DNA of 64,000 nucleotides from Acanthacorydalis orientalis (lineage: Eukaryota > Arthropoda > Insecta > Megaloptera > Corydalidae), in the NCBI GenBank assembly GCA_034766995.1, contig CM068322.1, positions 11,057,810-11,121,809 on the forward strand, written 5' to 3'. The notes under the pieces were generated by a model that saw only the letters and a program-made list of their open reading frames with translations, was not told the DNA's origin and searched no databases. The translations under genes were made by a program, and so were the position numbers. This document shows positions 1-10,385 of the stretch, piece by piece. Every line of letters starts with the position of its first letter. Position 1 is the first letter of the stretch.

Positions 1-60
<60 letters not shown>
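1..60. repeat. (AT)n microsatellite at window edge
   Basis: Pure alternating AT from the first base of the window, so the true array extends left. It is one of more than thirty such arrays here. Open frames across these arrays (Tyr-Ile repeats) are artefacts of the dinucleotide repeat. Confidence 0.97.
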
Positions 61-64
<4 letters not shown>

Positions 65-504
65 AAACGTATAAAACAGGACTATCGTCAATTATTTTTT
101 CATTGAGATCTAGAATTATTTCTCTACTTTTTTTGTAATTTCAATATAGAGCATAAAGAGAAAAACTAAAATAATAAAGCACCGTTACAACCTAATATGA
201 AAAAAATAGTTACCTACGTGTATCAGCAATACTAAAAAAATTAAACCATCCCTGAAATATTCGTATCCCAGATATTATAAATTTGTTTAATTTTATTCAC
301 AACTGCAACTATATAAAATTCGTATATTACAACAATTGCTGTAAATCACTTGCTGTGGAACATTTTTTTCATTATTATACCATTTCAAAAACAATATTAT
401 TAAAATATGGTTGAGATATATCTTTTGAAAGCATTAATGAAAGACTAAGAAATGAAACAGGAATAATGATTGAACAGTTCCAATATTTATATATACTTAT
501 TTAC

Positions 505-581
<77 letters not shown>

Positions 582-773
582 CCTTTTTAATACAAGCCTA
601 TTTTAAAAATATTAAAATGTTATTTACAATTAAGAATATGTACAAGTATATTACTTAGTACAAAGATTAAAGCAGGTTTATTAAAAAAGCAAATAGTAAT
701 CAAATTTGGAAGAGATATTCAAATTTCTTAAAAGAATTTCAAGAAAATGCAACCAACTAGTGAGAGAGAAATA

Positions 774-880
774 TTTTTCTTTATCTTAACGCTCTGAAAA
801 TTTTGACATCTGCACGTAATATGCATAAACAACAAACAAAAATGATCAATAATCAATAACCAAATGTTAAACATTTTTTA
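774..880 (+). repeat. Single arm of a dispersed foldback (long-TIR) repeat
   Basis: The stretch matches the right arm of the foldback family seen complete at 57890-58166. It contains the order CTTAACGCTCTGAAA, then ATGCATAAACAACAAACAAA, then AATGATCAATAATCAATAAC and TGTTAAACATTTTTT. No matching left arm is visible immediately upstream, so this is a truncated copy. It has no coding potential. Family assignment rests on comparison by eye with the other copies in the window. Confidence 0.6.
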
Positions 881-1255
881 AATAAGTAAACTTTTTATGA
901 ATTGTGATGTGAATGAAAAATTAATTTCCAAAATGAAATTAAGCCGCAGCGTAAAAATTAAATTATGACTAAAGATCTCCGTTTTATGAAAAACTACACA
1001 AATACTAATAATAGTGAAAAAAATTATTATAACTGGATGTATTCAGTACTAAAGCAAAAACTGATGTATATTGTTTATATTAATTTTAGAAAAAAAATTA
1101 ACACTCAAGATAAAAGCTCTTTATTTCAATACTATTCGATAATTAAATGTGAAATATTTTTAAACCCTGTATATAATTATTTAATATTCAATACAAGGTT
1201 GATTATACCAAGTAATTCAAATATACATCAAATAAATCATTACTTTTCATAAACA

Positions 1256-1259
<4 letters not shown>
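881..1259. other. A+T-rich DNA, no supported gene
   Basis: There is a 95-codon open frame on the plus strand (965-1252), rich in Asn, Ile, Tyr and Lys. Its composition is what random A+T-rich DNA would give, no domain is recognisable, and an open frame of this length is expected about once by chance in the window. I do not call it a gene. Confidence 0.5.

Positions 1260-1350
<91 letters not shown>
1260..1350. repeat. (AT)n microsatellite
   Basis: About 90 bp of alternating AT with single interruptions. It generates spurious Tyr-Ile frames on both strands. Confidence 0.95.
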
Positions 1351-1353
<3 letters not shown>

Positions 1354-1520
1354 TGGACGTATATCATAACATCAGAATTCAGTTTCAATGTGAAAAAATA
1401 TTTATTCATAGTAGCTGGAATTTTAATAAAAATAATGATTTTAATTCTATTTATATTTCATGCTTTAATTCATTAAAAATCAATTCATAGACATATAAAC
1501 CTAAAATGTATATTTCTATC

Positions 1521-1587
<67 letters not shown>

Positions 1588-1615
1588 CATATATATGTAT
1601 GTACACATGTATATA
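1521..1615. repeat. (AT)n microsatellite with ACAT/GTAT flanks
   Basis: A pure AT core is followed by degenerating ATAC, ATGT and GTAC steps, typical of an ageing dinucleotide array. Confidence 0.9.
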
Positions 1616-1779
1616 AATTTAAAATTCAATAAAACATAAAATATATTTATTCAATAATATTTCCACTTAAAAATAACAAAATAAAGTTTGTACTTTTGAT
1701 AAAATGTAAAATTAATTCTTTAATCAAATTCAACTTTCCTAATTTATTTGTTTTACATATCAAAAACATGCGACCAATC

Positions 1780-2030
1780 ATCCTTTTGAATAGAAACATG
1801 TCATTGACAGATGTCAGAGATAAGAGAAGAAGAAATACACGCATGGCAGAATCGAACGCACTTTTCGATTGAACTTGAAGAACAAAATCAAGCGAACTAA
1901 TTCGACATAATGACAAAGTTGCTCGGCTACAAAGTTGGTTGTTAGTTTCGCCTTGCATATCGGCTGCTCGCCTCGTGACTTGCCAAACTTGATTTCACTT
2001 GAACGAAATGAAGATTGATGCGAGTTTAAA
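1780..2030. other. Unexplained island of higher G+C
   Basis: This stretch is visibly richer in G+C and CpG than the surroundings, with runs such as GCTCGGCTACAAAGTTGG and CGGCTGCTCGCCTCGTGAC. A minus-strand open frame of 103 codons (1647-1958) overlaps it but has no recognisable domain. It could be a promoter or first exon of an unseen gene, a conserved non-coding element, or a recent transposon fragment. I cannot tell which. Confidence 0.35.
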
Positions 2031-2630
2031 AATTAATAATGTCCAATAATGTGAACTCTAATAAATATTTAATAAACGTATACATACATGTTTTTCGGGA
2101 AGATTTTCTCATTTTGAGATAGTTTCATATTTTATTTTAGATCAAAGCGAAAAAGCATGTTTTTCTGAAAAGAAGTAAATATTCAGTTATAAAAAAACAG
2201 CATTTTTCTATTACTGTTTCTTTCAAAACAAACAAGCTACATCTAGTTTGTTATCGTGCAAAGTTTTTTTTCGATTCTTATATGTATAGTTGAACAATCA
2301 TTCTATCATAGCCCTCAGTATCGTTTGAAGTTTTTCAATCATCTTTAAGTTTAGTACTCAAGTTTCGTTTTCTTGAATCCACACGAAAGTAAAGATATAA
2401 AAAACTTTATTTTTAAACATTATTTAAATTTATATGAATAATGTAAATTTGATTATTTATCTTAAGAAAAGTGAAGAACAAAAGTATGTTATAAATTTGA
2501 TTGTAACATTTTTTAAAAAATACTTTATTTAAAAATAATAACGTGTTTTCTCTATCATATGTTTTAAGATCACATCTAGTTATTTCATATTAGTTTCTTA
2601 TACAAGCATGCATGGAAAAATTTATATTTA

Positions 2631-2633
<3 letters not shown>

Positions 2634-2700
<67 letters not shown>
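2634..2700. repeat. (AT)n microsatellite
   Basis: About 60 bp of pure AT ending in ATGTATGTA. Confidence 0.95.
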
Positions 2701-2702
<2 letters not shown>

Positions 2703-3462
2703 CTTTTATGAAAAATAATAACAAATAATGCAATACCTCATGATAAATTTATTTATAAAACATTTAACTATTTAAAATAGGACTGTAGCTCAGACACAAC
2801 TTGATATGAATGGAATTAAATAAAATTAGGGCACTGAAAATATCCAAGTCAATTTTCATCAATTTAAGTCACTTGTAATTATTGATTGTACTTGGTAACT
2901 TTAGAATAAATGTTTCACTTTCTTGATTTCTGTTTGTTTTCTTAATTATAATATAAAACGCATCCGATGATCGAACGATCAATGCATTATTTTTCCATAT
3001 TTAAAAATATAACACAAATTGTAAAATCATACATATAACAACTGGATTCGATTTGTTTAATTTGACACAATAACTTTTCCTCTTAAACACAATCAATTTC
3101 CTGATACAAAAAACTCATAGTCAGAAAACAGAAAAATGAAGATACACTAATAAGTGCACACAAAAGAAGTGAAGTATTCTCACAACCAGTATGTTAAGAA
3201 AATGTGTTATATATTCCACTTTCTACATTTAAGCATATAACTATAAATCGAGCAAAATGTACAAATAGTTTAAAAATGATTTAATATCATTAATAAAATA
3301 AATTCCTTCCGCACTAATAAAAGGGATTTGTTCAAAATTACACTTATACATGTAAATGAAACAGATACTTTCCAATTTCGTATAATTAACTTTATCTTAT
3401 ATGAAAAAAAGCTATAAAGAAATGTAAACTGTTTATAAAAGTTATAATTATTTTGATTATAC

Positions 3463-3575
3463 CTGTGATTCGATTCACTGTCATGTTGACATGAGTCTTT
3501 ATTTTCTTCAACTAATTTCGACATGAGTAATATCTTCAAGTGGATGTAGATAACTCTGATAGTTATATACAACTA
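3463..3575 (-). other. Candidate small exon, weak
   Basis: On the minus strand a good acceptor (AATTCTTCAG) is followed by 113 bp and a donor reading CACAG|GTATAA. Inside is an ATG with a 21-codon open frame, MSKLVEENKDSCQHDSESN then HR, that runs into the donor. Another frame from the acceptor is open for 22 codons before a TGA. The splice-like borders and varied composition are suggestive, but nothing identifies the protein and no neighbouring exon could be joined with confidence. A chance match is quite possible. Confidence 0.2.
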
Positions 3576-3657
3576 CCTGAAGAATTTATTCAAAGATGAA
3601 AACTGAAATGAGTCAGAACAAAAGTCACCAGAAATATAAAATAGTGAAGTGATTTAA

Positions 3658-3662
<5 letters not shown>

Positions 3663-3716
<54 letters not shown>

Positions 3717-3732
3717 GTATATGTATATATAC
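3663..3732. repeat. (AT)n microsatellite
   Basis: About 50 bp of pure AT followed by GTATAT steps. Confidence 0.95.
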
Positions 3733-3943
3733 ACGAGCATTTAAACTTGCACATTGAAAGAAAAAATCCTGTATTTAATGTCATTGTTAAATTATAAATT
3801 TATTTATAACTGGAAAACATCAAAAAAAATACAAACAAGTTACGTCTCTTCCAGAAATTATTTTCCCAAAATATCGATACATATAACAATAAAATAACTA
3901 GATAATAATGGATTCGCTCATTAAATAACAGAACTAACTATTA

Positions 3944-4530
3944 TTAGGTTGGTAGAAAAATGATTGCGGTTTATGGCCTTCAAATTCATATACATTTTTC
4001 TCAAATTCATATCATTAGCTGTTTTAAGTGGTCCAGAACTGTTTGATGACTAACACCTAACTGTTGTGCAAGATCTCGAATTATTTTGAGTGATTCTAAT
4101 TCAACTAACACCTTCAATTGGTCTTTATGAACTGAATAAAGACACCCAAAACCTTCTTCATATTCAAGGCTATCGTCCCCAGCACAAAATTTTTGGAACC
4201 ATCATTGCATCGTACGTTCTTTAACAATACCAAAAGAATCATTTAATTTACGAGCAGTTTATGCTGCTTTACCACCGGTTTTGAACTCATACAACAAGCT
4301 ACTCTTATAACACTACTCTTACAACAAGCTGCTTCTTTTCCATCTTTAATTCAATATCCCAATTTGAAACAAAATTAATAACAAAACCAAAGTCGATGTT
4401 ACCAAAATACAGAGCGAAAAATGAACTTTAAAATAATATTAACATGTAAACGATGAAAGGACATTTTCATAAAAAAATTAAGGTTAGCATTCAGGAAACA
4501 AAAGCTGCTATTATTTTCCTACCAACATAA
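3944..4530 (-). mobile_element. Short mariner derivative A (N-terminal part of transposase only)
   Basis: Both ends carry the mariner terminal inverted repeat: TTAGGTTGGTAGAAAAATGA on the left, and on the right its complement ending CCTACCAACATAA. Between them, on the minus strand, lies only the first part of the transposase gene. It runs from ATGGAAAAGAAG-type sequence near 4350 to the second helix-turn-helix motif (SHQTVLDHLK) near 4020. It is then cut off and joined to the 3' end of the element. The catalytic DDD domain is absent. Stops and a small internal duplication (ACAACAAGCT...) show that it is dead. It needs transposase in trans and belongs to the same family as the copy at 10386-11671. 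Confidence 0.88.
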
Positions 4531-6537
4531 TATTTTTTTCTAAAAATAGTACAATGAAATAAAAAGAACATTATTTTGTTAATAAAAAGTGTTCTTTCAT
4601 ATACATGTTATTTTAAAAAGTTTATTTTAAATTTATTGCTGTTACTACTATCCTGAAATATATTTTATTTAACTTGTCCTATACTTCATAATTTGAAAAT
4701 ATGTGTACGATCAATTTTAAAAAGAATATTAAGTTTGACAAAGTCTAAAGATTAAAAAATATATAATTTTTATTACCCCGCACTTATTAGTTTATTCTCT
4801 TACAAACTGCACAATTGTACTTGAAAATTTCTCTTATATTAAATAAAAATAAATTAAATGAATAAGTTTACATACTGTAAAACTATAATGAATTTCTATA
4901 TAATGTACAATGTACATAAAAAAAAATTATTCAAAGTGAAGATAAAACATTTTCAAACACGAGTCTATAAATTAATACAAAAATTTGCTTTATTGAAAAT
5001 ATTATATAGTAAATCAATTTCTTTACAAATTTGAATATTTTACATCATTCCTCCGAAGCTAACATTAAAATTATTGTATTAATACTATGCATACATGTGT
5101 GTTATAAGCATATTTGTTCTAATATATATTTCTTCAATTAAATAAAAGTAAATTGATGGCATCATTGTTATAACAATATTTTTTAAATTAATGTATCAAA
5201 TCTAAACATAAAATATAAAAAGATACAACATCGTCATAAAAATAAATTACTTACCAAAATACAGCACAAATAACTGCACACTAAACAAGTTACGATCAAA
5301 TATTTTCCTGAAAATAATAAAATATGTTGACTTATACAAAGTTTGCAATGTCTTTTATACAAATTTACAATGTGCATATGAGAAGAATGTATAGTATATA
5401 AGTTCAATTCTTTGAACGAATTTTCTATCCACGTGAAAATGTATTGATGAAATTGGTAAAGACACTATTTTATTCTGATTACGTTTGCTTTTTCTATCCT
5501 ATGGAAATGTTTCTACATTGTTACATTTTTTATTTGATTAAAAATTTATCATATAGTTATATATAAATAAATACACTTAAATATAAGCTACTATGAAAAT
5601 TACAAATTTAGAGAACTTTAATTTTTATCACCGAAACTTGCATTTCATTGTATTATTTACAAAATATTTTATTTTTAAAATGTTTTCCGATGCTTCTTAA
5701 TAACGTTTATTTACTTAAAGTTTCTTTAATTGTAATGGATTTAAAATTTAAAATTAACATGAAATAATTAGCGGGTATTTTAAAATCAAAGACAAAAATA
5801 CTACCTTATTAAAAATAATATTTCATTCTTTGATAAAAAAACTATTTTACTGACACGATTTTTGTAAACAAAAATTAGAATTTCATTTTCTTTTAAATAA
5901 ATACTTATTCTTAATATTATAGAATTGATTATCTTTTAAATTCAATGTACTTATTCAAAAAAATAAATCATTAACTTTCATTAATAATGGAATAAATGGT
6001 CTAGTAGTATTTACCACGATACAATATTCACGAATAATTTGCAGAAATTTCGTTGAAAAACATTGGTCTATTGAAAAATAATTTTCATTCGTTTAGTATG
6101 CTGTTTTAAACACCAAAACACAACAGAAAACATCAAAGGATCAGTTGTTAATACATGTGATGCTAATTGGAAATACTGGCGAAAAATATCTACCCTTAAA
6201 TTTTAACTACTTACATATATGCATTTAAATTATCATCCCCATTGTAGTATTCCTGCATATGTTTATTGATAAAATCACAATTATTTCTAATTGATGCAAA
6301 TTTATCTCAAACTCTATGCACAGATTGGATTGATTTGTGATAAAAATATTATACAAATAACAGAATAGTACTGCAAATCTTGTTTTAATATACATACATG
6401 AAAAACTGCATTTTCAAACAGTGAATCGCAATATTCCACAAAAACAACTATTTCTTTCGTATTACAGCATTTAATAACCCTTTGAACAAGTAAATTTCGA
6501 TTGAATTTATTGGTTTTCTTTACTTAGAAAAACATAC
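4531..6537. other. A+T-rich DNA, nothing recognised
   Basis: Two kilobases of low-complexity A+T-rich sequence without a long open frame, convincing splice-bounded exon, inverted-repeat element or microsatellite. Confidence 0.5.
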
Positions 6538-6599
6538 CAGTAGAAGGATCCCTTTGCGGGCACTTTGGAGTTCTAATGGATGAACTACGAGATGTGGCA
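6538..6599 (-). other. Candidate 62-bp internal exon
   Basis: On the minus strand a strong acceptor (TTTTTTGTCTCCTGACAG) is followed by 62 bp and a strong donor, CTG|GTATGTTTTTC. The enclosed sequence is markedly more G+C-rich than its surroundings. One frame reads ATSRSSSIRTPKCPQRDPST without a stop, and a second reads PHLVVHPLELQSARKGILLL. The combination of pyrimidine tract, both splice consensus sites and coding-like composition makes this the best isolated exon candidate in the left half. No flanking exon was found, so the host gene is unknown. Confidence 0.35.
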
Positions 6600-6849
6600 C
6601 TGTCAGGAGACAAAAAATGCTTCACCCTTTAAAGAAAATCCCCTATCCACGAGAATAGCAAAATGTTTTGCTGCGATTCAACTCCAATACTTAAAGAATC
6701 CTCCAGTTATGTATAATAGAAACGTTAATAAGTTATAAAAATTAATAAGTTAAAAATTTATTACTAGTTTTCTCGCAATAATATTTATTTATCAGTGAAC
6801 ATTTTTCGGAGCCATATATAAAACTGAATTTAATTATTTTGAAAGTTAT

Positions 6850-7068
6850 ATTAGTTCTTACCCTAGTAAGCTTCAATCTTATATGATGAATCGTATAAAG
6901 AACATACGAGTATTAATTTACCTTATAAAACCATGCAAACCATATATGGTTTGTATAAGGTGAGAGTGAAGGTCACTATCATCCACATATGTTCGTTAAG
7001 CCTATAAAATGTGACCTCGTTACCGTATAAGGAACATATAAAGTCAGCATGTATGCCTTATAAGATTA

Positions 7069-7129
<61 letters not shown>

Positions 7130-7260
7130 TACATATATACATATATACATATATACATATATATAAGGTGAACGTAACAGGATTCTGATCCTTATATACA
7201 TTGTATAAGGAATATATAAAATCTTATACTGAAGATATAAGGTTAAGGATTGTTGGGGTA
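6850..7260. repeat. Cluster of TATAAGG-type motifs around an (AT)n array and a palindrome
   Basis: The motif GTATAAGGAACATATAAA and variants occur three times (near 6890, 7024 and 7200). CCTTATA/TATAAGG words recur on both sides of the AT array at 7072-7165. At 6921-6960 the words CCTTATA and TATAAGG flank a perfect 16-bp palindrome, AAACCATATATGGTTT. It looks like a degenerate local tandem or foldback repeat, and no coding content is seen. Confidence 0.5.
7072..7165. repeat. (AT)n microsatellite with ATAC steps
   Basis: A pure AT core is followed by repeated ATATATAC units. Confidence 0.95.
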
Positions 7261-7266
7261 GTTTTT

Positions 7267-7269
<3 letters not shown>

Positions 7270-7316
<47 letters not shown>
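7270..7316. repeat. (AT)n microsatellite
   Basis: A pure alternating AT array of about 46 bp. Confidence 0.95.
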
Positions 7317-7318
<2 letters not shown>

Positions 7319-7780
7319 AGTATGTATATGTGTAATGTAGGAAAATGTACACTGAATAATCAATGTCCTGTTCATAATTCATTAAAATAACTTTACTACT
7401 TGGTTCTAGATTTGCATCTATTTGTATAACAACTATAATGTTTCCACCGGCTTTTGAGAAAATAAACAAACGCCGCAGTGAAATGATAGATGAACTGTTA
7501 ACTAACGATTTGGCAACACAAAAGTGTCGCTCTAAAGCATACTAATGACAAATTAAATTTTGCACCAAGGCATATGTTACAACCACTATTGCTAAAACGT
7601 GCTATACTTTTAGAAAGATATGCGACATCTGGATTATACGGTGTAATAGTATTTCGCTATAAATAATCAGTACCTGATATTAAAAATTTATTAAAACATT
7701 AAAATTTTCATTTTTTATTTTTGTTTATTTTTTCTCTTACTTTCATAATTATTCGAAATATATTAAATGTTCAAAACTGC

Positions 7781-7838
<58 letters not shown>

Positions 7839-8706
7839 ATTATTGTTTATTTTTGTATGTGTATGACAAAACTTCCTTTTTGTTTAATTTTTACTGAATA
7901 ATATTAGTGTTAAGTCAAAAAGTCTAATACACAAATCACTGTCGACAGAGTGAAATTATTTGTATTCATTAAAACTTTGCATAGTGTTGCGAAAAACTAT
8001 ACAAACAAATAAATCACACACGGATGGACTAGTCCGACTTTCAACTCTAACGTCGGTTTGGTTCATTACGCTATCTAAAGCATTTAGTAAATTAATCCAC
8101 TATATTTAATGAATCACCTAATATAAATAAAAAGAATGCAAACAAAAATATACAGATAACTAAAAATAAAAATGTGCAGATGAGTTCATAATTAATAATT
8201 TTAATTACAGCAATTATAAACGCTAAAAATTACTGGAACTATAAAAAAAAATACAAAAAGTTTAAAGTACTAAGTAAAGTTACTAATAAATATTTAATAT
8301 TGTCAAATACTTAAATCTACTGCATTTTTCATATTTTTTCAAAAAAGAGTGTATTTAAAAAAATATTTTTAAATTAATAAAAACGTTACTTAATTTAGAA
8401 TATATAGAATAAACGTTACTAGTTATGAAGGTTATTTTGCGTACCTTTTTTATTTATGAGACAAAAATGTATCTTAACTTCTTTCATTTCTTATTTTATA
8501 TTTAATTATACACTTTCCATATTACTAGTTTATATTTTCTTTAAAGATATTTACAAAATAAAAAAAACATGTTTTGTGAAATGAATTATAATTTATTTTT
8601 TTGTGTCTAAAAATATTATCTATATTCGAAGAATGTACTAGATTCTTATATGAATTAGAGTTCGATAATAGATATATTTTTAAAATTCCTTAAATGTGCT
8701 ATTAAT

Positions 8707-8707
<1 letters not shown>
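7317..8707. other. A+T-rich DNA, no gene seen
   Basis: Apart from a short AT/GT microsatellite at 7780-7840, I see no open frame, splice-bounded exon or recognisable transposon in this stretch. Confidence 0.5.
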
Positions 8708-8753
<46 letters not shown>

Positions 8754-8781
8754 GTTTAAAGTCTCCAAACAACACAGATAA

Positions 8782-9084
8782 GTATGGAAAAATGCATGCT
8801 AGGAATAACAAGATATAGGAAAATAATAAAATGGATACAAAAACAGACAGGAATCATAGATGTAAAAAGAAAAGTAGAGTTTGACATATAAATGGGCGGA
8901 GTATGTTACAAAAACAGAAGACAACCGATGAACAACAGAAATTATTAACTAGGAACCAAGGAATATAAAAAGATCAAGAAAGATACTAAAGAACAGGTGG
9001 CATAAGGAAATTAACAATTTTATTGGAAATCAGTGGAAAAGAGTTTTATTCAGCAGTGGATAGACAAAGGTTGATGATGATGAT
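8782..9084 (+). mobile_element. 3' end of a non-LTR retrotransposon (LINE)
   Basis: The plus strand reads MEKCMLGITRYRKIIKWIQ, then KTGIIDVKRKVEF, and further on (with frame breaks) EYKKIKKDTKEQVA and NQWKRVLFSSG-like segments. This is the typical C-terminal tail of the reverse-transcriptase protein of insect LINEs. That tail runs M-LG-I-RD-R, WI-T---D, then an Arg/Lys-rich block and a terminal Trp-Lys motif. The sequence ends in a short (GATGAT)n tail at 9073-9083, as expected for a LINE 3' terminus. The copy is 5'-truncated against the AT array at 8708-8750 and carries stops, so it is inactive. Confidence 0.65.
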
Positions 9085-9878
9085 ATATACATTAATCATT
9101 CTTAAATATTACTTCAATTACTTAATTTTTATTTACAAATAAAATAATATTTTCCGTCAAGAAAATCAGTTTTAGACGACCTTTACTAGAATAATATATT
9201 TATTTCTCATTAAAATATTTCTTGTATATTTAATATTTCACAATAGTGCTTCAGCAATATTAAAAAATTGTGAACAATAATGTATGATAATTATAATAGA
9301 TTTCTTGTTCTGCGATCCTTCTATATCTGACTTTTTGCTTTCACTACTAATAACGTACAACAAGCATATCTTCCCAAAAGATCACAAAAAGACATGTAGA
9401 TAATTTATAATATTCTACAATTTACACTGTTAATATAATATAAAAAACTAACCTTATAGTTATAAAAAAACTATAAAGTATTGTTCTTTCTTATGTCAAA
9501 ATTCCCAAAAATTGGACTGTATGAATTAAATAAATATGTCATGTTTTCATTTGAGGCTTTTTTTATTGAAAAACTACTGTAACTGCAAATAAATTATTGT
9601 GAAGGAAAACAATGCTAAAGTAAACATTATTAATTTGAATTTATATTATAGTTCTAGATTGTACTAAAATCACTTCCATAAATTCATTCTTAAATCTACA
9701 CAAACTACAAAAATCCTTCTAATCAAAAATATTCTATAAATGGTAATTAATCATTTTATTATTACTAATGCATTTACTTATTGAAACGAAAATTCGGTTA
9801 CACTAAGGTACATCTTGATTTTTATCGTAATATATGATTTTTTCTCACTTTTCCAAAAATTTTTATTGAAAAATGTAA
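9085..9878. other. A+T-rich DNA, nothing recognised
   Basis: No open frame, exon or repeat could be supported in this interval. Confidence 0.5.
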
Positions 9879-10024
9879 AAATGTTCAATTATTGATTATT
9901 GATCATTTACGATGACAATGGCATCATTCTCAAAGCACTAAGGTATAAAAAATTCCATTATATCTTAGTGCTCTGAGACATACGCATAAAAGTAACAATC
10001 AAAAATGATAAATAATCGAAGTCA
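9879..10024. repeat. Foldback repeat, two-arm copy
   Basis: The left arm (AATGTTCAATTATTGATTATTGATCATTT ... CATTCTCAAAGCACTAAGGTA in pieces) and the right arm (TCTTAGTGCTCTGAGACA ... CAATCAAAAATGATAAATAA) are inverted copies of each other. The two arms meet around 9955. Length is about 145 bp. Same family as 57890-58166 and 37028-37262. Confidence 0.65.
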
Positions 10025-10029
10025 ATAAG

Positions 10030-10245
10030 AGGTCTACCTTCATCAGCTGACCTGGAGCTCCGCTGACTTCCACCAAGAGGCGACCCCCCGGAGGGGGTCA
10101 TGGAAAATGCTCCAACAATAGCGAAAGTAATCCGTTCCAAGCAACATTCAAGTGTTATGAGCATCTCGAGTCGTGAGCGCACACGCTCGGTACTCAAGGA
10201 AATCAAGGGCCCTTCAGGGCCGCGCTACTGTTTTAACGAACGAAC
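10030..10245. other. G+C-rich island with short open frames, unidentified
   Basis: It begins directly after the foldback repeat. The island is strikingly G+C-rich for this window and includes a near-perfect palindrome, ACCCCCCGGAGGGGGT, at about 10083-10098. The plus strand has an 86-codon open frame (10100-10360) starting MENAPTIAKVIRSKQHSSV, and the minus strand has an 82-codon frame containing TPSGGSPLGGSQRSSRSAD. Neither shows a domain I recognise. Base composition unlike the neighbours suggests a transferred or transposed fragment, such as an exon remnant or a transposon or viral relic. The identity is unknown. Confidence 0.4.
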
Positions 10246-10385
10246 GATGAATAATCATTTATTGAACATTTTTGATCAGAATAATGCTTCGGAATTTATG
10301 GAGTTAGTGAAAAATTCATTTGTGAATTTCTATAAAGTTTCTTTTAATTATTTGATTTAAGTACATTTCACATCCATTCTAAATA

